Assembly: GCA_035388225.1 (NCBI GenBank)
Contig: DAOOPM010000007.1
Span: 1 to 64,000 of the forward strand
Length of the DNA: 64,000 nt
Direction: 5' to 3'
DNA from: SB25 sp029560875
GTDB taxonomy: Bacteria; Bacteroidota; Bacteroidia; Bacteroidales; Tenuifilaceae
Position 1 is the first letter of the stretch. The number at the start of each line of letters is the position of its first letter. A program made the position numbers and the translations under genes. Shown one piece after another: positions 33,567-42,356 of the stretch. A model generated the notes under the pieces. It worked only from the letters and a program-made list of their open reading frames with translations. It had not been told where the DNA came from and ran no database searches.

Positions 33567-33977
33567 TCATTCTATCAAATCACTAAACTTTGTATTTGCA
33601 AGTATTTCGTAGGTTGTATCCCTAACAGTTTTAAAAGTAGCCTTTATTTTGCATGAATCCTCATCCTTGCAAAGTTCACAGGGCTGATATGCTTTTTCGG
33701 AAACACAGTAAAGCATTGCAATGGTACCCTCAAAATGACGAACTATTTCAGCAAGACTGATAGACTTAGGGTCTTTGAGTAAGAAATAACCTCCATTTTT
33801 ACCCAACTTGCTACCCAGCAAACCTAACTTCTTGATTTCCAGAAGAATGTTTTCAAGAAATCGCTTTGGAATTCCTTCGGATTCAGCTATATCGCCTATC
33901 TGCATTGACCCTTTGCCATATTCTGCCGATAATTTTTTCAGGGCTACAATAGCATACCTTGTTTTGTTCGATAACAT
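33567..33977 (-). CDS. Rrf2-family regulator with four C-terminal cysteines
   Basis: A 136-residue Rrf2-family winged-helix regulator (MLSNKTRYAIVALKKLS, then GIPKRFLENILLEIKK). Cys91, Cys100, Cys103 and Cys109 form an Fe-S-binding-type cluster like that of IscR or NsrR but with different spacing, so it may sense Fe-S status, nitric oxide or sulfur. It abuts the Fnr-like gene without any gap, indicating co-transcription. Confidence 0.88.
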   Translation of the reverse strand: MLSNKTRYAIVALKKLSAEYGKGSMQIGDIAESEGIPKRFLENILLEIKKLGLLGSKLGKNGGYFLLKDPKSISLAEIVRHFEGTIAMLYCVSEKAYQPCELCKDEDSCKIKATFKTVRDTTYEILANTKFSDLIE

Positions 33978-34634
33978 CTACCCTATCTTTGAGATTTCAC
34001 GCAACTTTTCAATATCAACAATCTCGATATTTCTCCCATTAAGAGCAATTACGCCCTCTTTGTTCAATTTCGACAATGTATTTATAACATTCTCGTGTGA
34101 ACAGGCTGCAAATTCGGAAATTTCCTTTCGTGTAAGATTAAAACTATACTCACCATCGGAGTATATATTCTCCCACAGATAAATCAACACATCTGCAATT
34201 CGTCCATACACCTGCTTATGGGCAAGACTTATAAAATTAAAGATTGCAGGCTGAAATGTACTTAAGGTTTGGTCGAACATTGCCAACATATACTCACCGT
34301 GCTTAACGGCAACGGTTCGCAAAGCCCTTGTATCGATATGGCATATTTCACAATCCTCCAATGCTACAACGCTGAAAATATTTATCTCCTTGAAGAATAG
34401 ATTTGCGCCACCCAAAAGTTTAGGGCCTTTTACTATGGTCGTAATTATATTTCGGCCATCGGTACTCTGATAGCAAAATTTTACTATACCTTTATGTAAA
34501 AAAAGTAAGCTATTTGATTTTGCTCCCTGCTTATAAATGGTTTCACCTTTGGAGTATTTCATTTGATTGGAGGTTCTCCTAATCAATTCAAAATCGTCCT
34601 GAGGCATAAACTTGCAACTCAAAAAGCGGAACAA
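33978..34634 (-). CDS. Crp/Fnr-family regulator with interrupted 5' end
   Basis: A one-component regulator; the uninterrupted frame from TTG 34634 gives 218 residues, from ATG 34607 209. A cNMP-type beta roll (about 28-120) and a winged helix (about 165-205, LTRKEISEFAACSHENVINTL) are intact. Further upstream the same frame continues through Tyr-Ser-Cys-Asp-Leu-Cys to TAA (34653-34655) and, beyond it, to ATG 34676. The extended frame would give CxxCx6C plus later EDCEIC, an FNR-like Fe-S ligand pattern. As read here the first two cysteines are lost unless the stop is bypassed. It is the promoter-proximal gene of the rrf2-tauE-dsrE operon. Confidence 0.75.
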   Translation of the reverse strand: MFRFLSCKFMPQDDFELIRRTSNQMKYSKGETIYKQGAKSNSLLFLHKGIVKFCYQSTDGRNIITTIVKGPKLLGGANLFFKEINIFSVVALEDCEICHIDTRALRTVAVKHGEYMLAMFDQTLSTFQPAIFNFISLAHKQVYGRIADVLIYLWENIYSDGEYSFNLTRKEISEFAACSHENVINTLSKLNKEGVIALNGRNIEIVDIEKLREISKIG

Positions 34635-34676
34635 GCATAAATCGCAAGAGTATTAAGAATGCTTAATATCTTCCAT
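34635..34676 (-). pseudogene. 5' extension of the Fnr-like gene containing an in-frame stop
   Basis: From ATG 34676 the minus strand reads Met-Glu-Asp-Ile-Lys-His-Ser-stop-Tyr-Ser-Cys-Asp-Leu-Cys and then joins the Fnr-like frame. The stop codon is TAA at 34655-34653. This looks like the original N-terminus disabled by a nonsense change or a base-call error. Confidence 0.55.
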
Positions 34677-34693
34677 AAATTTTAATACTGAAG

Positions 34694-34709
34694 TATGAAA
34701 TATTTCATA
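34694..34709. promoter_or_regulatory. 16-bp perfect palindrome between fnr-like and porin genes
   Basis: TATGAAATATTTCATA is fully self-complementary and lies 17 bases before ATG 34676, inside the predicted leader of the minus-strand operon and about 100 bases before the divergent porin gene. It is a likely dimeric regulator site. Confidence 0.55.
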
Positions 34710-34731
34710 TTGACACTTTAATTTTTCGAAC

Positions 34732-34739
34732 CAAAAGTA
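34732..34739 (-). promoter_or_regulatory. TAnnTTTG -7 box for the fnr-like operon
   Basis: CAAAAGTA on the plus strand reads TACTTTTG on the minus strand, 55 bases upstream of ATG 34676. The distance agrees with that ATG being the original start. Confidence 0.45.
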
Positions 34740-34807
34740 CACTAAATCGATGAACATTATGATTATTTTTACCTTGAACTAAAAAAATATTCGACATTAT
34801 TCCAATT

Positions 34808-36196
34808 ATGAAAAGAGCATTTACTGTATTACTGATATTTGGCATACTCTCAGCAAAATCCCAAACATCCAACGATATTCTGAACCTTTTAATACAGAAT
34901 AAAGCAATAACGCAAGAACAGGCCGACTCCTTAAGAGCAGAGCACGCAATTAAGCAACAGAACTCACTGCCCGATAAAAAGTTTAAAGTTGACTTTGAGG
35001 TTCGCCCACGCAGCGAGTACAGGCACGGATACCAACAACTCCCCAACGATACTAGCACATACGGTTTCCACATAAGCCAACGTAGCAGACTAGGTTTTAG
35101 CTTTGTGAACGAATCAAAACTGGCTGCACAGTTTACGATTCAGGATATAAGGGTATGGGGTATTCAAGACCCAAAATCATCAACAGCATCAACACTTCAG
35201 GTTTTTGAGGCTTGGGCTGAGCCATACATCACGGAGAATTTATCGGTACGTATTGGTCGCCAACGCATTGCGTTCGATAACCAAAGGTTATTTGCAGATA
35301 ATAACTGGCGCCAAGGAGCCGTATCGCACGATGCGCTTAACATTAGGTATAATGCCGATAAGCTTACCTCAGAAACAGCTCTGGCATTCAACCAATCGTC
35401 AGAACTACTCGATGGGACTAATTATGCTCCCAAAGGTTTTGAGAACTATAAGTTCTTGGCTGTGAACTTTTCACGATTCAAAGTAATCGACAACCTATAT
35501 CTTTCATTGCTAAACAGTGCCGATGGATACCAGAATGCCACCGATGCTGAGAAGCTAAACATTAGATATACCAATGGAGGTAGAGTAGATTATGACCTAA
35601 AACCATTCTCATTTACAATGGCTGGCTACTACCAATCGGGAAAGAGTGCCAAGGATAAAAATATTGATGCGTGGTATATTCAACCCGAGGTTAAACTTGT
35701 TATTCCTTCCAATACCACTTTTCGTTTAGGCGCAGAGGTTTTCTCGGGTAACACACCGCAAACTTCAGTAAATAACGACAGAGCATTCTCCCCTTTATAC
35801 GGTTCGGGGCACTCATTCAATGGCTCACTCGATTTAATAACAAAATTCCCCTCCGATGTTAGCGGTGCTGGGTTAGTTAACCCATATCTGTTTATCATCC
35901 ATCCTCTTGGTAAAATGTTTGAACTCAGAGCCGATTTTCACCTATTCTATTTAAAAGAGGACTACATAAGCAATAGCGAAACCATAAATAAGTACCTTGG
36001 ATTTGAAAATGATTTATTGGTAAGCTATAAACCCAACAATTTCACAAAAATTGACTTAGGATTCTCCTGGGCAAACACCACCGAAAGTTTCGAAATTGTT
36101 AAGAAAGCAAAGGCTGGGGCAAATGAATATACTCCCACTTGGGCTTACATAATGATTACTTTTAAACCTCAACTATTTAGCGCATCGTTCAAATAA
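34808..36196 (+). CDS. Outer-membrane porin (alginate-export/anion-channel-like barrel)
   Basis: A 462-residue outer-membrane barrel. Signal peptide about 1-18 (AKSQ end), a short coiled stretch with QEQADSLRAEHAIKQQ, then barrel strands with RIGRQRIAFDNQRLF, a motif characteristic of alginate-export-type porins. Despite that name the substrate is probably a small anion here, because pstSCAB follows 12 bases later; phosphate is the simplest guess. Confidence 0.78.
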   Translation: MKRAFTVLLIFGILSAKSQTSNDILNLLIQNKAITQEQADSLRAEHAIKQQNSLPDKKFKVDFEVRPRSEYRHGYQQLPNDTSTYGFHISQRSRLGFSFVNESKLAAQFTIQDIRVWGIQDPKSSTASTLQVFEAWAEPYITENLSVRIGRQRIAFDNQRLFADNNWRQGAVSHDALNIRYNADKLTSETALAFNQSSELLDGTNYAPKGFENYKFLAVNFSRFKVIDNLYLSLLNSADGYQNATDAEKLNIRYTNGGRVDYDLKPFSFTMAGYYQSGKSAKDKNIDAWYIQPEVKLVIPSNTTFRLGAEVFSGNTPQTSVNNDRAFSPLYGSGHSFNGSLDLITKFPSDVSGAGLVNPYLFIIHPLGKMFELRADFHLFYLKEDYISNSETINKYLGFENDLLVSYKPNNFTKIDLGFSWANTTESFEIVKKAKAGANEYTPTWAYIMITFKPQLFSASFK

Positions 36197-36208
36197 AACA
36201 TTACTAAA

Positions 36209-37156
36209 ATGAAGAAGATATTAGCTTTAGCATTAGCCGTAACTATGATTGTTGCGCCTTTTAGTCAGAAAAAATCTGTTGCACAGGAAAAATTAAAAGG
36301 CGAAATAACCCTGTCGGGCGCATTTGCCCTTTACCCTTTGGCAGTAAAGTGGGCCGAGGAGTTCAAAAAACTTCACCCCGATGTTAAAATTGATATCTCG
36401 GCAGGTGGCGCAGGAAAAGGAATGACCGATGTTTTGAATGGAATGGTGGATATTGGAATGGTTTCGCGGGAGATTTATCCTGAGGAGGTAAAAAGAGGTG
36501 CATTTAGTTTTTCCGTTGCTAAGGATGCCGTAGTACCTGTTGTAAACGCCAATAATCCTATTATTTCCGATATTCTTGCACAAGGACTAAAACCCGAAAT
36601 TGCCAATCACATTTGGATTACAGGTAAAGTAAAAGTTTGGAACCAAGCATTTACCTCCAAAGTTAAAGCGCCTATTCACGTTTACACCCGTTCCGATGCT
36701 TGTGGTGCTGCTGAGGTATGGGCAAAATTCTTTGGAAAGAAACAGGAGGATTTACTTGGCAGCGGAGTTTATGGCGACCCAGGATTAGCGCTAGCAGTAA
36801 AAAAAGACCAGCTGGGAATTGGGTTCAACAACATTGGTTATGCCTACGATTACAAAACCAAACAGCAGGTAGCCGGAATTAGAGTTTTACCAATTGACTT
36901 GAATAAAAACGGAAAAATAGATGAGGATGAAAATTTCTACGACTCAATGGACAAACTAATTGCGGCAATTGCAGCGGGGAAGTATCCATCGCCACCTGCT
37001 CGTGAACTGTACTTTGTAACAAAAAACCAGCCTCAAAAAAAGGTGGTTGTTGAATTCATCAGGTGGATATTGTCCGAAGGACAAAAGTATGTGCTCGAAA
37101 CAGGGTATATCAACCTACCCAAGGAAAAAGTTTTGGTAGAGATTAAGAAATTATGA
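36209..37156 (+). CDS. pstS: Phosphate-type ABC substrate-binding protein
   Basis: A 315-residue periplasmic binding protein with signal peptide about 1-25. Motifs ITLSGAFALYPL, SAGGAGKGMTDVLNG and TRSDACGAAEVW match the PstS phosphate-binding loops, though the SGAFALYP loop differs from the usual GAGATFPxP. Residues 230-241 (DLNKNGKIDEDE) form an EF-hand-like calcium loop, uncommon in PstS. Its stop overlaps the pstC start by ATGA. A related oxyanion is possible. Confidence 0.83.
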   Translation: MKKILALALAVTMIVAPFSQKKSVAQEKLKGEITLSGAFALYPLAVKWAEEFKKLHPDVKIDISAGGAGKGMTDVLNGMVDIGMVSREIYPEEVKRGAFSFSVAKDAVVPVVNANNPIISDILAQGLKPEIANHIWITGKVKVWNQAFTSKVKAPIHVYTRSDACGAAEVWAKFFGKKQEDLLGSGVYGDPGLALAVKKDQLGIGFNNIGYAYDYKTKQQVAGIRVLPIDLNKNGKIDEDENFYDSMDKLIAAIAAGKYPSPPARELYFVTKNQPQKKVVVEFIRWILSEGQKYVLETGYINLPKEKVLVEIKKL

Positions 37157-38055
37157 GACGATTAAAATACAGACTTTTAAAGGAAAAGATAGCCCGGCAT
37201 TATATGCTGGGCTTAACCATTTTATGCCTAACAATCCTTTTTGTTATTGGACTTGTACTACTATCCAAGGCATTTCCGGTTTTTAGGGATAAAGATTTAT
37301 TTAAGGTTTTCTTCACAAGCGGATGGCGGCCATTCAAAGGCGAATACGGATTCCTTACCTTTATTTTTAGTACACTAAACGTTACATTCATTGCTATTTT
37401 AATTGCATTGCCATTCTCGTTGCTCACATCAATATATTTAAGCGAGTACTCAACTAGCAGAATTAAAAAAATATTCAACCCAATAATCGACCTTTTATCA
37501 GGAATACCCCCGGTAATATATGGTGTTTGGGGTACACTCACAGTTGTTCCGCTAATATCAGAAAAGATAGCCCCACATTTTGTCGATTTCTCCACTGGCT
37601 ATAGCGTTTTGGCAGGTGGAATTGTACTGGCAATAATGATTACTCCGCTGATAATTAGTATTACCAACGAGGTTTTTGCTGCAATCCCTAAAGATATTAG
37701 AGAAGCATCGTGGTCGTTGGGTGCTACCAAGTGGGAAACGGTGAAAAAAGTTGTACTACGAAAATCGTTGCCGGGAATAATTGCAGCTGTTGTTTTGGCA
37801 ATTTCAAGGGCATTCGGCGAAACAATAGCCGTGCTAATGGTTTGCGGGAATGTAACCGAACTGCCAGCGTCGATTTTTGACTCGTGTTACCCTTTACCAG
37901 CATTAATTGCAAATAACTATGGCGAGATGATGTCGTTACCCGAATACGAAGCAGCACTTATGTTTTCGGCACTTCTGCTTTTTATAATTATAGTCATTTT
38001 TAATGCGGGTTCAAGGTTGATTTTAAATAGAGTTAGTAAAAGGTATCAGCAATGA
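37153..38055 (+). CDS. pstC: Phosphate ABC transporter permease PstC
   Basis: A 300-residue inner-membrane permease with about six membrane helices. The cytosolic coupling loop EASWSLGATKWETVKKVV (near 185-202) contains the EAA motif that contacts the ATPase, and ISRAFGETIAVLMVCGN is typical for PstC. It overlaps pstS and pstA by 4 bp each, so the four genes are translationally coupled. Confidence 0.9.
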   Translation: MRRLKYRLLKEKIARHYMLGLTILCLTILFVIGLVLLSKAFPVFRDKDLFKVFFTSGWRPFKGEYGFLTFIFSTLNVTFIAILIALPFSLLTSIYLSEYSTSRIKKIFNPIIDLLSGIPPVIYGVWGTLTVVPLISEKIAPHFVDFSTGYSVLAGGIVLAIMITPLIISITNEVFAAIPKDIREASWSLGATKWETVKKVVLRKSLPGIIAAVVLAISRAFGETIAVLMVCGNVTELPASIFDSCYPLPALIANNYGEMMSLPEYEAALMFSALLLFIIIVIFNAGSRLILNRVSKRYQQ

Positions 38056-38891
38056 GAAAACTAGAAGAAAGAATATTTAAGGTACTGATGATTATATCAT
38101 CGCTTGTAATTATGTCGGTACTGCTATATATTTTGTGGATTATTATCCGAAGAGGCTTACCATCCTTAACTTGGGACATGGTTTCGAAAGTTCCGTCGGG
38201 TGGATTTTACCTGGGTAAAGAGGGTGGAATTCTTAACGCAATTGTTGGCTCACTATACTTGATATTTGGCTCTGTGCTAATTAGTACGCTAATAAGTTTA
38301 CCCGTTGCACTGTATATCAATTTCTTAATCAGCAAGAAATCGAGATTCTCAAGCATTGTTCGATTCTCATTCGATATACTTTTTGGAATTCCATCCATTG
38401 TTTATGGAGCCTTTGGTTTTATGGTGATGATATACTTGGGAATACAAGCCTCATTGCTTGGGGGTATAATTGCAGTATCGTTACTCATAATTCCAATAAT
38501 GGTTCGCTCAATTGACGAAGTAGCGGTATATGTTCCCAAAGATTTAATTGAAGCACCTCTATCGCTAGGAGCAACAAAATTTGAAACATTGAAAGTGGTT
38601 GTTAGGCAAATCCTACCGGGAATAACAACTGCAATTCTATTGGCCGTAGGTAGAGGAATTGGCGATGCCGCCACAGTTCTTTTCACAGCGGGTTACACCG
38701 ATAGCATTAACCTTTCGCCCGCTCAACCGGCAGCAACTTTGCCATTGGCAATATTTTTTCAACTGAGTAGCCCCATCGAGGAGGTGCAAAACAGAGCTTA
38801 CGCTGCAGCACTTATCCTAACAATTATAATTCTGGTTATCAGTTTTTCGACCCGATATTTTGGAAATAAACTTTCGAAATCGAAAGTGTAA
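38052..38891 (+). CDS. pstA: Phosphate ABC transporter permease PstA
   Basis: A 279-residue inner-membrane permease with six predicted helices and the EAA loop EAPLSLGATKFETLKVVV (near 176-193). GRGIGDAATVLFTAGYTDS is the PstA counterpart of the PstC motif. It pairs with PstC to form the channel. The gap to pstB is 35 bases. Confidence 0.9.
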   Translation: MRKLEERIFKVLMIISSLVIMSVLLYILWIIIRRGLPSLTWDMVSKVPSGGFYLGKEGGILNAIVGSLYLIFGSVLISTLISLPVALYINFLISKKSRFSSIVRFSFDILFGIPSIVYGAFGFMVMIYLGIQASLLGGIIAVSLLIIPIMVRSIDEVAVYVPKDLIEAPLSLGATKFETLKVVVRQILPGITTAILLAVGRGIGDAATVLFTAGYTDSINLSPAQPAATLPLAIFFQLSSPIEEVQNRAYAAALILTIIILVISFSTRYFGNKLSKSKV

Positions 38892-38926
38892 CGTTATATG
38901 TTTTTAATAGATAAACGGACAGTAAT

Positions 38927-39754
38927 ATGAAAGATATACTAAACGAATTGGTTGTGAAAAATTCAACAATAAATAAGAATACAAGTAATGAGGGAAATAT
39001 AATTCCTCATCTTTCAATCAAAGACCTAAATGTATTTATTGAGGGTAAGCATATTTTAAAAAACATCAACTTGGAGATACCCGATAAAAGCATTACTTGT
39101 ATTATTGGGCCATCGGGGTGCGGAAAAACAACACTGCTCCGCTCCTTCAATCGCCTACACGATGATTCCGCTGACGTTAAAGTTACAGGTCACGTTTGGA
39201 TTGATAATGAGGATATATACGGTTCAAATGTTGAAGTTACTCATATTCGAAAAAAAATGGGATTGCTGGCTCAACGTCCAACAGTGCTACCTATGGATAT
39301 ATTCGATAATATTGCATTTGGACCACGCTTGTATAAACGGCACAGCAGAAGAGAACTTTATAGAATAGTCAAGGAACAACTAACGAGAGTTGGACTTTGG
39401 GAGGAAGTTAAGGACAGGCTTAAATCTCCGGCTAGCAAATTATCGATTGGACAGCAGCAACGTTTATGCCTTGCCAGAGGATTAGCCGTTGAGCCCGAAA
39501 TAATTCTAGGCGATGAGGCCACATCGGCACTCGACCCAATATCTACAACAACCATCGAGGAGCTGTTCGTTAAAATGAAAGAACAGTATAGCATTGTATT
39601 GGTTACGCACACACTACGACAGGCAAAACGTATAGCCGATTATGTGGCCTTTATGTATTTGGGCGAACTTATTGAATTTGGCCCTGCCGATGAGTTTTTT
39701 AACAACCCTAAAAACGAACTCACAAAAGGATATCTTGAAGGTAGTTTTAGCTAA
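38927..39754 (+). CDS. pstB: Phosphate ABC transporter ATPase PstB
   Basis: A 275-residue ABC ATPase with Walker A GPSGCGKTT (61-69), the signature LSIGQQQRL and Walker B IILGDEATSALD. It powers uptake. About 25 extra N-terminal residues precede the ABC core. No phoU gene follows, unlike most pst operons; a weak hairpin ends the operon. Confidence 0.92.
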   Translation: MKDILNELVVKNSTINKNTSNEGNIIPHLSIKDLNVFIEGKHILKNINLEIPDKSITCIIGPSGCGKTTLLRSFNRLHDDSADVKVTGHVWIDNEDIYGSNVEVTHIRKKMGLLAQRPTVLPMDIFDNIAFGPRLYKRHSRRELYRIVKEQLTRVGLWEEVKDRLKSPASKLSIGQQQRLCLARGLAVEPEIILGDEATSALDPISTTTIEELFVKMKEQYSIVLVTHTLRQAKRIADYVAFMYLGELIEFGPADEFFNNPKNELTKGYLEGSFS

Positions 39755-39774
39755 AATTCCCGGAGCGATTTGCA

Positions 39775-39803
39775 AAAGCCATAGCGAAATCTATGGCTTT
39801 CTT
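39775..39803 (+). terminator. Hairpin after pstB
   Basis: AAAGCCATAG pairs with CTATGGCTTT across 6 bases; the T run afterwards is weak. Confidence 0.65.
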
Positions 39804-40017
39804 CATTCTATTCGCATCCAGATATCAATTTAATAAATAGTGTTAATTCTTTGAACAAATTCAATACATAAAACAACCCCATTTAAACCTATCTAAAACT
39901 AAACAGTCCGATAGTTAAATTGGATGGAATACCGGTAGTTACCATTTAAAATTTATTTAATAAGAGCCAAGGATTAGTGGCTTTAGATGATTATTAAACA
40001 AATTTAAAAACAAAATT
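39804..40017. other. Intergenic region before the membrane methyltransferase-like gene
   Basis: AT-rich, no reading frame or RNA gene recognised. The 214 bases hold no exact TAnnTTTG match in a useful position; the promoter of the next gene is not identified. Confidence 0.4.
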
Positions 40018-42303
40018 ATGGATTTGATTTCAGAGAACCCTCCTTCAAAGGATTCTAAATTGCTATGGAAGCCAGCTATTGCAGCTGGACTAATTTCACT
40101 TTCTTTTATTGCATTGGAAATTCTTTGGACACGAATTTTTTCCGCAGAGTATTTTTACACCTTCGCATTTCTGGTTTTATCGTTATCCATTCTAGGAATG
40201 GGTATTGGTGGCCTTTTAATCAGGCTTTGGCCAAAACTTAGTGAAGAAAAGCATTTGTGGCTTTACCTTTCGCTGGGGAGCATTATTTCGGTTTTAGCAC
40301 CAATAATTGTTCTCCACTTCGACCTCGATTTCACCCTGCTATTCAGCAGTAAAGCAATGGTTGGTAAAATTGCGCTAGTAGTTCTTTTGCTTAGTATCTC
40401 GTTCCTTTTTGGAGGGATGTCGCTAAGTCTGCTTTTCAAAAAGAACCATAGCCAAATGGACAAGATTTATATGGCCGACCTGATTGGTGCTGGAGTTGGT
40501 GTAATATTAGCCATTATACTAATGAATTTGATTCAGGTGCAGAAAACCGCCTTTCTGGTTAGTATTCCATCGCTTATTGTTGCATTAATGTATGCTAAAC
40601 GATGGTATAAAATTGCTCCGTTCCTGTTAATTGTAGGGCTATTTATAGCTTTACCGCAATCGGAAAAATGGTTGAACAAGCAACGCCAGGAGCGCTTTGA
40701 GTTGATTCATCAGCACTGGGATGCAATGGCGCAGATTAAGGTGATGAAAGTTAACGAGGAGCAATACTACGCAGTTATCGATAACGCCGCTCACTCGCCT
40801 GCATACCGTTTCGATGGCAACTTTAATGTTCCTGATAGTTTAAAACCAATGCCGGGTTATCCTATGCGATACTTCGCGAAGCGCACTCCCAACTGCAATT
40901 TACTGGCTCTTGGAGCAGGTAGCGGTGGCGATGTTTTAAATGCATTAAGCTCCGGTGCAACTGAAATTCACGCTGTGGAAGTTGTTCCGTATATGAACAA
41001 ACTGATGACCGATGGATTGCTTTACGATATAACAGGAAAAATATATAGCCACCCAAACGTTAAGGTTATTACTGAGGATGGTCGTTCATACGTTCGTAGG
41101 TTTAACAATAAGTTTGATATTATCTATGCTGTAAGTTCAAACACCTTTGCATCGTTGGCATCGGGAGCATTTGCCCTGGCCGAGAACTACCTATTTACCG
41201 AGGAGGCCTTTGAGGATTACTACGATGCAATGACCGATGATGGAATTCTTTTCCTCGACCACCAATTCTATATTCCTCGGCTTGTATCGGCAGCAAAACA
41301 GGCATTGGAGAATAAGAATGTTGCAAACCCCAATGAACACATTGCGGTGCTTCATTCCTATATTGCAAATCGCAAACTCATGCTTTTCAGCAAAAACCCG
41401 ATTAAACAGGAGTGGTTAACCGAGGGCTTAGCAGATATCACGCAGGGCGAAAGACCATATATGGTTGTAGAGTATCCAACACCAAACGATTCGATAAAGC
41501 ATAATTTAATTGCTGAGATAATGAATAATGGCTGGGCAAAGGTGCAGGATACTGTAGCCATTAATCTATCGCCCAATACTGATAACCGACCTTTTGCTGC
41601 GCAGATGGGTATGCTTAAAAATGTCGATTTCTCGAAACTCGACAAAATATCACCCTTCGAATTTAGAGGATTTCCACTTGCAAAACTTCTAATTTTCATA
41701 ATTCTTGCAGTAGTCGCGCTAATTGCTATACCAATAAATTTGATTCCATTTTTAAAGAAAGGCGAAAAGCTAAACCTTCGAGGATGGAGCTACTTCTTCC
41801 TGATTGGCGCCGCATTTATGGCAATTGAGGTGATTCTCATTCAGAAATACACCCTATTTATTGGTTCTGGAGTATATTCCTTTGTAACCATACTTTTCTC
41901 GCTACTTTTAGCATCGGGAGTTGGTAGTAGGTTTTCACAAAAGTTCAAACCAAGCGTTGCCTTTATTGGAATTATTGCTTGGATTTTGCTCGATACTCTT
42001 GTATTTCAACATTTACTGTCGAACTTAGGATTCCTAACTCTTGCTTATAGAATACTGATAACCATAATCCTTATAATTCCACTTGGATTTTTTATGGGAA
42101 TGCCATTCCCTAACGGAACAAAAAGAGTTGGAGAATTGGTTGATTGGGGCTTTGCAATTAACGGAGCAGCATCAGTACTAGGCTCTACAGCAATTATGCT
42201 GGTTGCATTCTCGTTGGGATACAATGCAGCATTGCTGATAGGAGCACTTGGGTATCTGTTAGCAATGATGGTCATGCTATCGAATAAGAGCTGGGTTCGA
42301 TAA
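40018..42303 (+). CDS. Membrane-embedded spermidine-synthase-like protein
   Basis: A 761-residue inner-membrane protein. Seven or so N-terminal membrane helices (about 15-215) are followed by a soluble SAM-binding Rossmann domain (about 270-440) with LALGAGSGGDVLNAL and IHAVEVVP, then a C-terminal set of helices (about 555-755). The central part resembles spermidine synthase-like methyltransferases, but a polyamine role is not supported: no polyamine gene is near and these membrane fusions have no settled function. Monocistronic between two hairpins. Confidence 0.72.
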   Translation: MDLISENPPSKDSKLLWKPAIAAGLISLSFIALEILWTRIFSAEYFYTFAFLVLSLSILGMGIGGLLIRLWPKLSEEKHLWLYLSLGSIISVLAPIIVLHFDLDFTLLFSSKAMVGKIALVVLLLSISFLFGGMSLSLLFKKNHSQMDKIYMADLIGAGVGVILAIILMNLIQVQKTAFLVSIPSLIVALMYAKRWYKIAPFLLIVGLFIALPQSEKWLNKQRQERFELIHQHWDAMAQIKVMKVNEEQYYAVIDNAAHSPAYRFDGNFNVPDSLKPMPGYPMRYFAKRTPNCNLLALGAGSGGDVLNALSSGATEIHAVEVVPYMNKLMTDGLLYDITGKIYSHPNVKVITEDGRSYVRRFNNKFDIIYAVSSNTFASLASGAFALAENYLFTEEAFEDYYDAMTDDGILFLDHQFYIPRLVSAAKQALENKNVANPNEHIAVLHSYIANRKLMLFSKNPIKQEWLTEGLADITQGERPYMVVEYPTPNDSIKHNLIAEIMNNGWAKVQDTVAINLSPNTDNRPFAAQMGMLKNVDFSKLDKISPFEFRGFPLAKLLIFIILAVVALIAIPINLIPFLKKGEKLNLRGWSYFFLIGAAFMAIEVILIQKYTLFIGSGVYSFVTILFSLLLASGVGSRFSQKFKPSVAFIGIIAWILLDTLVFQHLLSNLGFLTLAYRILITIILIIPLGFFMGMPFPNGTKRVGELVDWGFAINGAASVLGSTAIMLVAFSLGYNAALLIGALGYLLAMMVMLSNKSWVR

Positions 42304-42314
42304 CCTGTACAAGA

Positions 42315-42344
42315 AAAAAAGGGCAACAAATGTTGCCCTTTTTT
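42315..42344. terminator. Bidirectional terminator after the membrane methyltransferase-like gene
   Basis: AAAAAAGGGCAACA pairs with TGTTGCCCTTTTTT across 2 bases; it also serves the convergent TonB receptor gene. Confidence 0.92.
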
Positions 42345-42356
42345 GTATCAATACCA

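Noticed and set aside
39961..40000. Possible small RNA or riboswitch stem (GAGCCA...TGGCTT)
   Set aside because: Short imperfect stem without conserved riboswitch features.
40018..42303. True spermidine synthase
   Set aside because: Large membrane bundles, no polyamine genes nearby, and only the general SAM-fold similarity.
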